64,000 nucleotides of DNA from Diphasiastrum complanatum (GCA_029204225.1 CM055100.1:4665737-4729736); one strand, 5' to 3'. Counted from the first letter of the stretch, positions 10,111-22,276 are shown. The notes: generated from the letters alone by a model not told the origin. Numbers and translations: made by a program.

Positions 10111-10577
10111 CTTTTTCTTTGGCTTTCTCTCTTGTCGACGGCTCAGCTACGCCCGTATCTTGTCTGGGTGAGAACCTTCTTGTCTCTGGTTGATCTGCCA
10201 GGAAGTCATCATCACCCCCCCATGTTTTTGGAAGGTCAGGGATGAAATGATCTGGAGAGAGAGGTGCGGGAACGACATGTTTTGGAGGTGGTGGGTTTAA
10301 CAAATTATACGCCGGACCGGGGGAGTGGAGTTATTGGAGGAACTCGTCCCGTCGGGCCTTGTATGTGTCAGCTGGACCTTTTGATGGGCCCATTATTTTG
10401 CTAGGAGGTGATGGAAAGAGAGAAGATGAAAAAATCGGGTAAGTTGGAATAAATGTTTCGAAAAAATTAAATGCAGAGTAGGAGGAGGGGTTAAAGGTGG
10501 GAGGGGGTCGGGGAAAAGTCCTGGAAGCAGCATCGGCTCTCTGGCCACCCGATCCCGAGCTACCGTCTGAAGATTGG
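10111..10577 (-). other. Foreign coding-like insert in frame with copia gag (possible gene capture)
   Basis: This segment replaces about 115 bp of leader and gag start between leader homology (ends about 10578) and gag homology (starts about 10110). On the minus strand one frame runs through it into gag, interrupted by one TAA near 10335-10340. It encodes Pro/Ser-rich then charged sequence, with KGPADTYKARRDEFLQ before the stop and PDHFIPDLPKTWGGDDDF after it. Base composition is more GC-rich than the flanks. It does not resemble any retrotransposon domain I know. A captured piece of host mRNA or gene is the likeliest reading; a chance open frame is possible. Confidence 0.5.
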
Positions 10578-11387
10578 GTTTTTTTTAATCACAAAGATAT
10601 GAAACCTCTCAAATCTCTTTCTTGCACAAAAACTAGGAAATCCAACACAAAGAATTGATGACTGTTGATTCAACAAATGATCAATCTACAATATCATGAA
10701 CTTTTGCACTCTCTAAGATTGAAACACACTCTTGAAAAGTCCAGCAACTTCAAACACAAGAGATCCTATCAACTTTAGGGTTTTCACAGAAGTACACAAA
10801 TTGAATCATTCACATTCTACATGCAAAAGCTAGAAGGCTAAAAGCATGGTTTGGTGGTACAACATGGACTGTCGAGGACACTACCTATATTGGATAGAAA
10901 TACACTACCTTTTTATTGAAGGAGAGAGAGTAGGCCCACCACTTACCCCCGAATACTCCAAGAAGGTAGGCTCATCATTACTAGGAATGCCTTCATTGCA
11001 TTAACTTGTGGGTAGCATATATCAAGCTCTCTCCTAAATCCTCAAAAAGTGAAATGTACTATCAAAAGGTACAATGAAAAATGGGTTCTTTTTTTGTACC
11101 ACCAAATCATGTTTTTAGCTAGAAACTTAATATAGAATCTTGGAGAATGATATGAATCCTTTCTTATGCATCAAAACTTGCGACAATCTAACTAGTAGGG
11201 AGAGAAATTGGCCTACTACAAGTATTCTTCCCTAAATTGAATTTTGGATTACAAAAATCCCCATGGAAATGCTTGATTTTGACAAGGAATCAACCTAGCA
11301 TGCTCTAGAATTAAAGGCGCCTCCAAATTGCTCACTAGATTTGGCTTCTCCTCCAAATATAGCCTGAAACAAAGCTCTGATACCACG
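10578..11387 (-). mobile_element. Leader and PBS of a minus-strand copia copy
   Basis: The PBS TGGTATCAGAGCT reads on the minus strand at 11373-11385, next to the LTR end. The leader down to 10578 is AT-rich, with no ORF. Parts resemble the leader of the intact element (AAGAGTGTGTTTCAATCTTAG, CAAATCTCTTTC and TTTGTGATT-like words). It links the LTR at 11388-12023 to the gag at 9866-10110, so these parts are one 5'-end fragment of an element. Confidence 0.75.
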
Positions 11388-12023
11388 TGAAGAAATTAGA
11401 TCACAAAGATCTAATTATGCCCTTTGATCTTTGGCTAATACTAAGAGAACATCTAGCATCATTAACAATGTAAAAATCTTGTATCTACTACACATAGAAG
11501 ATGTAAACTCAATAAGAACTTGTCAAAAACACTTATTAAAGTTGATTTACTGTTCCATTCCATACAACAGTCGTGTGGATCCATAAACACAAGAAAAATA
11601 ACATTCTATACACAAGATCTCATTAAATCACCACCAAGATGCAACAAAAATGGATGTAGAAACCCGAAGAGATATCTTCCATAAGAATGAATGAGAGAAG
11701 AATGAGAGATATCATGACCTCCCATTCTTGTAGAATATTTATAACAGCCCCTTTCCCGATTTGAATGCTCTTACATAAGCTTATCAACTTATGGAAGTTT
11801 CTAGATCTCTTCCAGAAAGATCTATCATGACTAGATTCAATGCATGTAAATGAACCAATTAGAGTAGGTCTATATGCGACCTTATCAACATGCCTAAGTT
11901 TCAAAAAATAGTAAATCCCTTATTAACTTTGTAAAGTCTATCTTTAATATGAAAATGCATATTGGCCTCAAAATTGCCAAATAAGCTCAACATAAAGAAC
12001 TCAAACTAGTTGACGTTTTCACA
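11388..12023 (-). repeat. 5' LTR of the minus-strand copia copy
   Basis: On the minus strand it starts TGTGAAAACGTCAACTAG, close to the LTR start of the intact element (TGTGAAAAATTGTCAACTAG), and ends TTCTTCA two bases before the PBS. It is about 636 bp against 653 bp for the intact copy. The rest is diverged, so this is an older copy or a sister subfamily. No second LTR for it is in the window. Confidence 0.75.
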
Positions 12024-12841
12024 CTTTTATCTCATGTTAAGATCAAATCATGAAACACATGTACTTTTATATAAAGTTTTTTTTTTGGATGTTCAATCCA
12101 CAACAAAAATATTGCATTAGTTGTGGATGGTACACCATTTTTAATGAAAAAACATTTTTTGAGTGGCTCTCCAAGCAAGATAAATTTGTTGATCTGTGAA
12201 AGGTAATATTTTTATGTACTATATTTCTCATCTCAATAAATTGGTTTTTGTTCTTTAAACATCTTTATTTTCTAATTGTCAAATTTTATGGCTTGATTTT
12301 GTAGTTCTCTGGTTCAAGTGTTACTCCAAATGAAATCGCCAGGTTTCGACAAAAGATGATTAAAATTATTATAGAGAAATTCAGTGCCTAATGTGGATAC
12401 ATCATCTCCTCCTACGAAATATTTTCGTAAGAGGAGTCCAAGGCTAGCAAGCCTTTATCTTGATAGATGATTGACACTTAAACAGAGTTCAAAACACATG
12501 CTGCAAGTTATCTAAGAAGTGTAAAATTGTTGAACATTAAAATAACAAAAAATAAAAACTTCAAATAACAAAAATGGATGCTTACTCTATTGTTTGGCTC
12601 CAACTTCATCACATTGGCTTGAAAGCAGCCCAAAGATAACATGTTGCACCTTTTCATCACAATTTGGTAGAAATCTTGGCAAGGCATATGTAGATAGTGG
12701 TGTGGCAAATCTTTGATGGTTGACAATAACTGCTAGTTTTCCCTTCACACCTTTTGAATTCCAATTCTTTACAATGCGTAGGTCATGTTATCCCTTGAAA
12801 TCAATGGAGATCTCATTGTAGCAAACTTTAATAGCTCACTA
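12024..12841. other. Intergenic stretch with weak exon-like pieces
   Basis: No intact gene is visible. Two short pieces look exon-like. On plus, an open piece at about 12303-12395 follows a TTTTGTAG acceptor and reads FSGSSVTPNEIARFRQKM before a stop. On minus, about 12590-12690 reads LPRFLPNCDEKVQHVIFG, with a GTAAGC donor-like site downstream. I do not recognise either. They may be decayed exons of a host gene or of a transposon. Confidence 0.3.
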
Positions 12842-12912
12842 TGAAGATGAATGTGACTAATAAACTTCTCAAGGAAGTTGGTAAGTGCACGTCGTCTAGT
12901 GAGACTTGGTTG
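12842..12912 (+). pseudogene. Short copia gag shred of the 2044-7904 family
   Basis: It encodes KMNVTN then LLKEVGKCTSSSETW, matching residues 68-92 of the intact gag (KMNVTNELIKEVGKCTSSSE). It is about 70 bp long and flanked by unrelated DNA, probably from deletion or template switching. Confidence 0.75.
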
Positions 12913-14403
12913 TAAGAGAAGAACCAAGGACAACAAAAGAACCATTCAATAATGATGGATGTGGGAGAAGAACCAATGACAACAAAAGAACTATTCAATA
13001 ACCAAGAACAATCCTCATTCTCATAGATAAATGAGAGCTCGCAAATTCCAAACTGTGCCCTAAAAGATATTAGTACTTTTGTAGAATTTAAAACACCAAG
13101 AACCACAAAGATGGGCGGTGGTGTGCATAAAAATAGAGTCTAGAGGTTGTCTATGGTATGAGCTAAAAAAAAAAAACCTCCATTCCCAAATCCATTGCAA
13201 AAAATACTAGATAAGATTAGCTTGGGCAACATCCCTTGCCTCAACTACCACAAGTGTGGCATAGCTATGGGGCTATACCTTTTTTCCTTGATACTTGCAA
13301 GAATGTGAATAAAATCTTAAAGGATAACAAGAATTTTTTTATATAAAATTTTATAAATTATGGTTATATTAAAAAGAAGCACATACACATTTCATGTGCA
13401 AGCAATGAAAGCATACAACTATGTACAAGTTTGATTGAGTAGGTTTGCATGGATATATCTAAAAACAACTTAGTTCCACACAATAATTGCAAAATATAAT
13501 CTTATACCATAAAGAGTTTTAAGTATCTCTCACAAACTTACAAAAAAGTTGCAACAAATCCATTGTTATGAGAACATAAACCAAAACTCTTCTATGATTC
13601 TTACTCATATTGGTCTGTCGTTCTTATATAAGAAAACTCACATTCTGAATCAAATCCGTGTGTTGCTTATACACACCTTAACAAAAAAACAATATAACTA
13701 GTAAAGAATGACAGGCATAATTGAATTTAGATTGGCTAAAAACAACATGAACTTGGTAGACTTGAAATGTTGCCATCAACGATGTGCATCAATTACTACA
13801 AATTATGTATGTGACAAAAGTGTATTGTTGTGTACACGTGCAAATATACACCTATGGGTACATAGGCATTCGTGTGTATATGTAATTTTACATGAAAGTA
13901 AATGTTTGCTTTCACATATGTTAATATGTATTTCATTGTATAAGAATGGACTATGAGATTAAGACATGCCATAGAAGAAGCAGCTCAAGCCAACTTCTAC
14001 CAAGGAATGCCCTCAAATGAACATACAAGTATGTACAACAGGCCCCAATTAGATTTTCGATGTTTAAGCCCAATAATAGCTAGAAAACTTAGATCAACAA
14101 TACTAGAGGCCTAAAAGATATTTTGAAAGCTTAAAAAAACATGCTCGCCAAGCAACATAATCAAAATAAACCCATCTCAAAATGAAGAAAAACTCTTCAA
14201 TTCTACTCCAAGATGAATAATCAGAAGACTAGAAGCAAGCATCAAAAATATCGATGACCTTGACAACAAACCTTGTCATAACAATAGCTACTCACTATTA
14301 GAATTTTAGCTACAGCATGCAACATCTATTACAATCTCCAAGAAGCCAAATCTTTGCTCTTTAAACTCTAACACTTGGATACTCTTTGCCGAATTGTCGC
14401 ATG
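12913..14403. other. No gene recognised
   Basis: AT-rich DNA with short chance ORFs (for example 13708-13956 on plus) that show no domain or codon signal. It may include the 3' flank of the minus-strand gene ending at 14404. Confidence 0.5.
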
Positions 14404-15146
14404 TCACTCAACAAGTGGTCTCAAACGTGTCAATCTTCTCACACGATCTTTGTCAGTGTGCTCCAATATTCCCTAGGATTGAAAATACAACCATACACTA
14501 TTATAAGACATTCAACAACTTCCTCGAACACTATGAAAGACAAAAGCAAAAATAGAAGTTTATTCAGCCCACCTGTGAAAAGATCTCATCCAAACCAAGG
14601 CAAACTTTCCCATACTTATCTAGAAAGACTCGTTCGCTTGGTGCTTTCTTGCAAATGTCCTTCACAGATGAAGTTATGGCATGAAGCACTTCCACCACTG
14701 CATGGGTAAAACATCCATGTTGGTGGTTATAAACAAAGAAATTTAGCCTCTTCATATTCCAATCTCAAACTAACAGCAATCTTGTTCTATTCACAACCAT
14801 ACAATAAGTCGTCAAGTCTTATCCAAATACCATTCAAATAATATATTAGTTTGGGTACAATCATGCATCACTTTAAGCTCCCCTTCTTCTTTCCTCACCT
14901 TTGTAGAATTGACTTTTAATCTTAAAACACCATGAAAACCAAAAAGACTATTTAACATGCAACAAATAAGCAAGTAGGTAATTCATTCATACTTACAAAT
15001 GTCTTAGACATTGAAGCCAATAAAGAGAAACAACAAAAAACAAAGTGAGTAGGATAGCATTCCTAAAGAACAAGGTGTTCATACAATATCAATAGATTCC
15101 AAGCCATAGTTTTGGGAAACACTTTCCACCCAAAAATGTATGTCCC
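14404..15146 (-). CDS. Candidate host gene 3' end: longin-type coat/adaptor small subunit (zeta-COP or TPLATE-complex small subunit like), partial
   Basis: Three exons are proposed on the minus strand. Exon 15085-15146 (after TTTTTAG) reads DIHFWVESVSQNYGLESIDI. Exon 14573-14697 (after CATGCAG, before GTGGGC) reads VEVLHAITSSVKDICKK then LDKYGKVCLGLDEIFSQ. The last exon 14404-14472 (after ATCCTAG) reads GILEHTDKDRVRRLTRLRPL to a TGA. The 14573/14472 junction is phase-consistent (0/0). DIHFWV, the helix, LDEI and the TDKDR-RRL-RLRP tail fit the C-terminal half of longin-domain small subunits. The closest match from memory is a zeta-COP-like plant protein, perhaps the TPLATE subunit LOLITA. Such proteins act in vesicle coats. 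The first junction is one base out of phase with GT use, so either a splice site is misplaced or the gene is decayed. Upstream exons are not found; a copia insertion starts at 15396. Confidence 0.5.
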
Positions 15147-15395
15147 CTAAAAATGAAAAACAATAAATGGGAAGCGAGATATGAGAAACACATTGGCACA
15201 CCATCACATTGTGATGAATTACAATCCTCAATTGAAGAGTAAAGTCTTCATAAAGTCCATCCAATTAAAATTTGTAAGATTTTCAGACAAAATGTGTCAA
15301 CATACATTTCCTATGTAAAAGAACTTGTTTCCCCATATCCACATGCAAAACCCCTCAATGATGCATTGTTTTAAAAAACAATATTTCCCAAGTGG

Positions 15396-16029
15396 TGTTG
15401 CGAATCGTGTTGTGTGTCTTGGTTTTGCGGAAGCGCTGCTGTGTGATGTGCGTAATTGCAGGAACTAGATATGCTAAAACTAATCACAAACAATGAAGCA
15501 ATCAATCAACAATAGATACAATGCAAAAACACTGCTGGAAGAACATAACATCTTTGTATTTTCTTCTCTTAGAGTGAGTCAACAGTGCAACGCGATAGTA
15601 ACGGCCTGACGCGCCTCTTAAGTTTCTATCTCTCAAACTTTGTCTCATTCTGTCTCTATTTACTTTTTTATTTCTGTTCTATACTTATATTCCTCTAAAG
15701 GGAATTAAAAGATAATTTAACTAATCATTACAAGAGAGGTTTACGCTAAGCTATCAGTTAACTACGTCTCTCCTCTTGTAACGTTGCCTACGCCTGAGCG
15801 TGATAGTTTTGTGCCCCACGACCGCCAAGCTTCAAATTCGATAATTCCAATCACTCGACAGTTCGTTTGTTCATAGCCCGTTTCAGCGCTTGTAGACATT
15901 CGATAATTCGGAAGTTGTCCGAACTATCGGATCTTCAGATGTCGGTATCGATGGTGTGTTGAACTATCGACTGTTCAGGGAATGTGTTGAAAAAAAAAAA
16001 AGGTTGGTTGAGTTCACCAATCTCCAACA
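15396..16029 (-). repeat. 3' LTR (634 bp) of the truncated copia
   Basis: On the minus strand it starts TGTTGGAGATTGG directly after the purine tract CAAGAGGGAG and ends CGATTCGCAACA. The ends are inverted (TGTTG/CAACA), as is typical of LTRs. It contains an A/T run near 15990-16000. Confidence 0.85.
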
Positions 16030-18135
16030 CTCCCTCTTGAACGATACAGCATTTTTCTTTTCATCCGACTCCGATTGATCTCCTTGTTTTGTGAACAGTG
16101 GCTTGTCCAACGGTTTGGTCAAGAGGTCTGCGATCATGTCTTCTGATTTCACGTATTCGACACAGAGTTCTCTTTTTGAGATCAGATCTCGAATGTAATG
16201 ATACTTTAGAGATATATGCTTGGTTTTCAAATGGAGGCTGGATCTTGGGCCAAATAAATAGCACTCTGAGAATCCATCTTCATGATGTAGGGTTCTGAAT
16301 GTGGTATGCCAATTCCTCCAATCATCATCTTCAACCACATTATCTCGTGTGCCACCTTTGAAGCTGCCACATATTCGACTTCACATGAAGACTGAGCTAC
16401 CAATGTCTGCTTCTTGCAGGTCCAGCTGATCGTAGCTCCACATAGTATTGAGCATCCACCAGTTGCCGACTTGATGTCGTCCTTACAGCTAGCCCAACTT
16501 GCATCGTTGTAGTGTTGTGGGATAAATCATATTTGCTTTCGTAGATCAACCCAAAGTTGTGGGTGCCTCTCATATACTGCAGGCTTCTTGATTTAGTGCG
16601 TAGACAGAAAATGCTAATTCGGGTCTTGTGCACACCGTGAGGTACATGAGACTCCCAATTAAATTCTGATATGGGATTCTTTCCATCTTCTATTTTTTCT
16701 CATCCGTTGTTGGGCCATCCTGCTTCGACAATCTGGCTCCGACAATCATTGGTGTTGCCTTCTCTTTGCAATCGATCATCCCATATTGCTTCAAAACTTT
16801 TTCAGCATACTCGGACTGGTTTCAATGTATCGTTCCTTCCTTCTTGTTGATTTGCAGCCCTAGACATTTTGTTGCTATTCCTAGATCTATGATTTCATAA
16901 TTTGCAGATATCTGATAATTTGTTTCATTGATTAACGTCAGACAGTTTCCCATCATCAAAGAATCATCCACAAATATTATGAGAATCATGAACTTTCCTT
17001 CTATCCTTTTAATGTAGACATTGCAGTCAGTTTGTGTTGGATAGAAGCCCAAAGACTTCAGAAGACTATCGAGCTTCTTATACCAAGCCCGCGAGGCCTG
17101 CTAGACCGTAGATACACATGTGTAATCGATAGGCATAATCTCGATTATTGGGGTCTTCATAACCTTCAGGCTACTCCATGAAAATTTCTTCATCTAAGTC
17201 TCCATGGAGGAAGGCTGTTTTGACGTCTATTTGATGTATCTCCAAATTATATTTTGTAGCATACGCAAGGAGTAATCGGATGCTTGACATTTTTACCATC
17301 GGGGAGTATGTATTGAAGTAGTCGATACCATACCTCTGAGTGTAGTCTTTTGCGACAAGTCGAGCAATGTATCTTCCGACACTGCCATCCAACTTTAGCT
17401 TTTTCTTGTGTACCTATTTGCAGTCGACTTTCTTCTTTCCTTCAAGTAGTATTGCTTCCAAATATGTCGTTGGTTCCTCCGTGAAACCGCAGAATTCGAA
17501 GTTTGTGACTTTAGTCGATTGAAGGCTGTCGATGAATTTGTCGAGGGGTCTTCGAATTCTTGTCGACCTTCTTAATTGGATTTGTGGCTGCTGGGTGCGT
17601 TTGTTCTTCGAATTCTTCGACAAGCTGATCTTTTGTCTCCTATTTTGGAGTTGGTGGTTCGACATTCCGATTCGACGTTTGGCCTTGAACTCCCTCTTTG
17701 ATTGGCAATATTGAGAAGACTTCATGGCCCCTTGATTCTTTCACTTCTAGAAATGTCGATTCATCAAACTTCACATTTTGCTCATCAGCACCTTCTTTGA
17801 GGTTGGATTGTAGAGCCAATAGATCTATGAGCCGTTCGAATATCCGACCATGACAGTCTGTATCAACTTTTCATCCAGTTTGCTTCTTTTCTCCTTTGGT
17901 ACGTGCATGTACACTGCACATCCAAACACTCATACATACAATAGATCGGGCTTCTCACATGTCCACATTTTGTACGGTGTTTGTTCTCCATTGTTGTCAT
18001 TATCGATCGATTTTGTAGATGAACTGCAACTGCGATTGCTTCAGCCCAAAATTGGCTCGGCAATTGTGCTTGAGCCATGATGCATTTTGCTCCTTCGACA
18101 AGGGTCCTATTTTGTCTACTACCAGGTCCCAATCT
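16030..18135 (-). pseudogene. Copia integrase-RT-RNase H coding remnant
   Basis: Minus-strand words in order: integrase tail with GSRQNRTLVEGAKCIMAQAQ and FWAEAI (18130-18020); RT start with RLVAKDYTQRYGIDYFNTYSP (17380-17320) and HQIDVKTAFLHGDLDEEIFME (about 17230-17175); RT catalytic box IIFVDDSLM, an FVDD variant of YVDD (near 16970); RNase H with ASKVAHEIMWLK (near 16340) and KYHYIRDLISKRELC plus ADLLTKPLDKPLF (16200-16085). Several frameshifts and stops separate these blocks. The last frame reads through the purine tract into the LTR, so the normal stop is lost. It is not functional. Confidence 0.85.
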
Positions 18136-20321
18136 GTAGGGCTCTGATAGTGGTATCCAGAGATACTATCCCTAATGAGGTCCACCTAGTGAGTCAGATA
18201 TCATCGGGCAATACCTCTGAGGGTTTGAAATATAGGCCATGCCATGTAGAGGCAATCTCAACCTCTAACTCTTAGTCTCCTAGCTACAAAGCATCTCAAA
18301 ATAGAAGTAGGATAGTAACATATCGAGGTCTTCCATAATCAAGGATGGGCAAGATGCAAGAATCGAATGATCTAAGGAACTCTCCTAGTTGTTTTGGACC
18401 TAGGATAGGCACAATCCTTTGGGTATTGCTCGCCTTTTGACAATTATCTTGATTCTTTCAATTTTTATTTCATTTAAATCGATTCAAAACAATTCTGGAT
18501 TCAAATCTCGATTGTAATTTGTCCAACAAACATTTGTATTGACCCCATTTTTTCCAATTTCTTGTCATTTTGAAAACAAATATGTGGAATTTTGAGTCGA
18601 TAGGCAAGAGCTCAATCCAGTGTTTAGGGAAGTTTTGCAACAATTCAAATCAATCTGAATCTCCTCAATAAGAAGTTCCTGAGAACTATACATTTTTCTA
18701 CTCCAGCCTTTGTATCAGCATTCCTGCCAACCTTGAAACGTGCTGTTGACTCAATTGCTACCAAGACTTCACACATCACAAAGTGCAAGCAAACAAAACG
18801 AGGAAGACTAAGACATAGCCAGCCAGAATGCCCACATAAAATTTTTCAATAAGGAAACTGGGAAAAATTGGACTCTCGTGCGAACTAGAACTCAGCCACC
18901 AGCATCACACTGGAAATGCACTGGAATAGGCATATTCATCGACGCTTGGACTGCCATGCGCATGAAACCGTATCCACGGACTATGAGGAAAGTCATGCTA
19001 CATGATGTAAGGAGACTGCTGCTTAAGGATAACTATCCTCACAAGAAGATGAAGTCATTACTTTCTAGCACACTGTTTGGTTGCTAAATATATCACTTTA
19101 AGAGAATTTATCACAGAATTGACCTTAAAGATTTGGGGGGAGAGATCAACAGACACCCCCATGAGAGTTGTGGCTGATATCTAGCTAGCACCCTAGTGTG
19201 CAAGTTCACGGCACTAGTTGAGTGACCAAAGCTTTCACACCTTTCTGTGTGTTCACAGACACTGCCTATTTGCTCAGTTTTACTGACCTCACATTTGCCA
19301 AAGTCAGTTGCATGGCTAACAAGTCATTGAGGGCAATGGCTTAACATCAGTGAGCCTATCAACAGAAAATAGATTTTGGCTTCCTCAAATTTGCTTTGTG
19401 TTGAACTGAAGCTTTGAGGCCAATAGCCTGCAAGCCATACTTTGGTTGGGTGTGCATGATGGAGGTGAAAGTCTAAGATAAAGTCGTGACTTTTTTGCTA
19501 TGATCAGGTACTTTGCTAGCTTTATCATCAATATATAGAGAATGGTGCTTTGCCAATGCATGGCTATGGGTGAGCCGAGTTTACCCTCGGCGAGCGGTAA
19601 CATCAGGTGATAGCCTCAAGTATTTACTTCAATTCTGAGAATATAAAATAACTACAGAGAAAATAACCTTGAACAGAACTTATTTTGAATTTCAGCAAAC
19701 AATATCAAAGCTTCACTCCAACATTGCATGAAAGGCATCATAACTTTGTTTGAAAAGCTTACACGTTAGCTCATCGTATTCATCTTTGCCGACCGTGAAA
19801 ACCCAAATGTCTCCAATCACAGTGTAGACAATGTAGACAGACCTGATTTCAAGATCGCAATAATGCAAAAGTGATTACTCACAAAGACTCTAAATTCATC
19901 CCACTTGTTATTGAGAAAACTACTATGTGATTTGATGTGTTATGCTGAAACCAAAACAACTCTAAACCAGAAACTCTTGAGCACAACAACAAACACAATA
20001 TTCAATGATAGAAATGGAAAGCTGCCATTTTGGTAACATATCGTTACAACCATCAAAGAAGCAATAATTGGCTTGCATGTTCATTAGAAAAGTATATTTG
20101 CTTAGTGTTTCTAATGTGACTAATTAAGCATTTTATGCCTAGTGTTTTCAAATGTGAATTTATCTTGAAATCAGTTCAAAAGAACAGTAAAACAAAATAG
20201 CAAATTGGTTCTCAACATGACAAAGATAAAAATTTGCAGATTATATAAAATGCAATAATTTATTGCTTAAAGATTACCTATGTAAATATTCTCCTGATTA
20301 AAAGTGACTCAACGAATGAAT
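18136..20321. other. No gene recognised
   Basis: Mixed-composition DNA with only short ORFs (for example 18878-19087 on plus, 19385-19603 on minus) lacking recognisable domains. It may be old transposon sequence. I see no LTR ends or PBS in it. Confidence 0.5.
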
Positions 20322-20816
20322 TGTTGGAACCTTTTCATGTGTTGTATACCAAATTTTAGCATTTTGTAGTTGTTAAACAGCAATCAAGAACAGACTTGTC
20401 ATTAGTCTTCCAGAATAATTCCGAGACTTTACTGCCCCACTTTTTCATTTTGTAGTTGTTACATTTATTTGGACCTCTTTCTTAGCATTCAGAAAACTTC
20501 ATTTACTAGGTACTTGGCCATATGATATTGGAGTGGGGGCCCTCTTGTATAGGAGGGCGCACTATTATCCCTCCTTATCCATTTTGATTAGGTTCACTGA
20601 CATTATCTTATCTTCTGGAAAGCTCCATGAAGGTTCCATTGTGGGTCTAAGTAGGACTATTGTCATTCATTTGATAGCTGATGATATTAATCTCTCTCTT
20701 TAGTCTCCTTAAGCATACTCCCTGCTGCTTTCTAGAGCTAGTTTCTGCTTATATTTTGCTTTCTTAGCCTAGCTATTGATCTATTGTAAATCCATTCGTA
20801 ATTTAGTATCAGAGCA
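20322..20816 (+). repeat. Probable copia LTR with PBS-like site
   Basis: A TGTTGG start at 20322 is followed by LTR-like sequence (CT-rich stretch near 20690-20705) and by TAGTATCAGAGCA at 20804-20816, a one-base variant of the copia PBS. The LTR end is not a clean CA, so the boundary is uncertain. Downstream to about 21180 is leader-like. A short frame from the ATG near 21082 (MVELAALSPPNLCCIDNDEE) could be a gag start, but I cannot match it. Confidence 0.4.
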
Positions 20817-21959
20817 CTTTCCTTGGCAGATCTTTAGCGGAAAGCACTTCCGCTAAACTTCACGGCCCAAAAAAAGGAAAAAAAATTGGCAGGTTATTTC
20901 CGACGGCTATTTCGGCAGCCGCTATCTTTTCTGGCAACTATTTTGGCAAATTTTTCTGAGCAGTCCTGTCAGACTCCCAATCTGAAACTTCACTCAAAAC
21001 TTAGAATATCATGTGCACAGCGATCTGAAACTTCGATCCCTATTGATTTCCCTACATGTACAAACATCAGAAAGCATGAAACATGGTGGAGCTAGCTGCC
21101 TTGTCTCCTCCCAACCTTTGCTGCATAGATAATGATGAGGAATACCTCTCTATAGGTTCACCTATGGACAATCCTCAAGCACCCCTTAACCCTGACCCTT
21201 CCTGACGTCGACACATGGCCAATTCCATGCACAATTGACACTTGCCACTTGGCAGTACCCTGACACATAGGCAAGTGAGTAGGCTGACATGTGTCACTCA
21301 TACATTGGACCAAGTGTCCCATTGAGCATGTGACACGTGTCATCTTTGTCCCCCTTCCTTTACCTTTCTCTTTTTTCTCTCTCAAGCTATCTTTTATTTT
21401 CTCTCTATCTTCCCTTCCTTTCATGAACCTGACTCAATATCGAAGCAAAGCATCAAAAGTTCATTACAAATATGAGAGGTTAAATGTGAGTTGCATCGTT
21501 GAAAGAGTAGAACAAGAATGAACTAAATTGTAGCCAAAGCTCTATACGTGGCAAAAGTGTTTTATTCATTGATCTACCCATTTGCATTGAGAAAGCATCA
21601 ATGTCATTTTTTGTGGATTAGTAAGTAGAAGGAGATAATTTTGCGAACAAGGAGATAATCATGCAGGTGTTTGTAAGATCAGGCTAGTAAAGTGCAATGC
21701 AATGAGGAACTCTTTGAAATTTTAGAAAAAGGATGTGCCATTCAAAGCTTTGGCCTAACTAGATTCAATTATGCTTCAAGTTGTAATCACAGTGTATTAT
21801 TGGTGACCATCACCATACGAGGAAAACTCACAAATGGAAAAGTCAAGCATTTTCTATTCAGCAAGAATTGAAGATAATTGAAGACATAGAAACAAAGGCG
21901 TCTATTTAGCAGAGAGTAGCCAAATTAACCAATCCATTTTTTCACTTAAACCCTACCAA
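20817..21959. other. Leader-like and unassigned sequence
   Basis: The first part follows a PBS-like site and is probably retrotransposon leader. The remainder has only short ORFs and CT-rich runs (near 21350-21420). No domain is recognised. Confidence 0.4.
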
Positions 21960-22276
21960 TGTTGTATACCCATTGGGGCCTTTATTTTTAATGTTAATTC
22001 AGTTCATGGGGTCCATTTTATAAATGGCCTTTAGAGTCCATACGAGTTCGACACTTCATATTCACTCCCATGAGGAGTTACATCTGTTGGCTATTCAATT
22101 CCATGGGTTGTTGATGTTTGGCTCACCATTCTTGAGCCTTTACATTTACCATGTCTCATCTATTTGTACCTCTCCACATTAGGAGGATTGAGAGGGATTC
22201 ATTTGTGCAATACAAGCTTTGAGTTTTCTCTCTCAATTTTGGCTTTCTCTTTCTTGAGAATTGTTGTTCTATGGCT
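21960..22276 (+). repeat. Copia LTR, left part, interrupted by an insertion
   Basis: It starts TGTTGTATACCC at 21960 and continues to the TGGCT at 22272-22276, where a minus-strand copia (22277-25882) is inserted. It resumes at 25883-25975 and ends CTACA three bases before a PBS. Joined length would be about 400 bp. This is the 5' LTR of the element whose gag is at 26343-27115. Confidence 0.65.
22272..22276. repeat. Target-site duplication TGGCT (left copy)
   Basis: TGGCT occurs at 22272-22276 and 25883-25887, directly outside the two ends of the inserted minus-strand copia. Confidence 0.85.

Larger units (their letters stand above)
15396..18135 (-). mobile_element. 5'-truncated Ty1/copia element
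   Basis: In minus-strand order it contains the integrase C-terminal part (18135-17860), linker, RT (about 17725-16640), RNase H (about 16640-16040), polypurine tract and 3' LTR 15396-16029. Gag, protease, most of integrase and the 5' LTR are missing. Homology stops sharply near 18135. It is a different copia family from 2044-7904 by LTR sequence. Confidence 0.88.
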
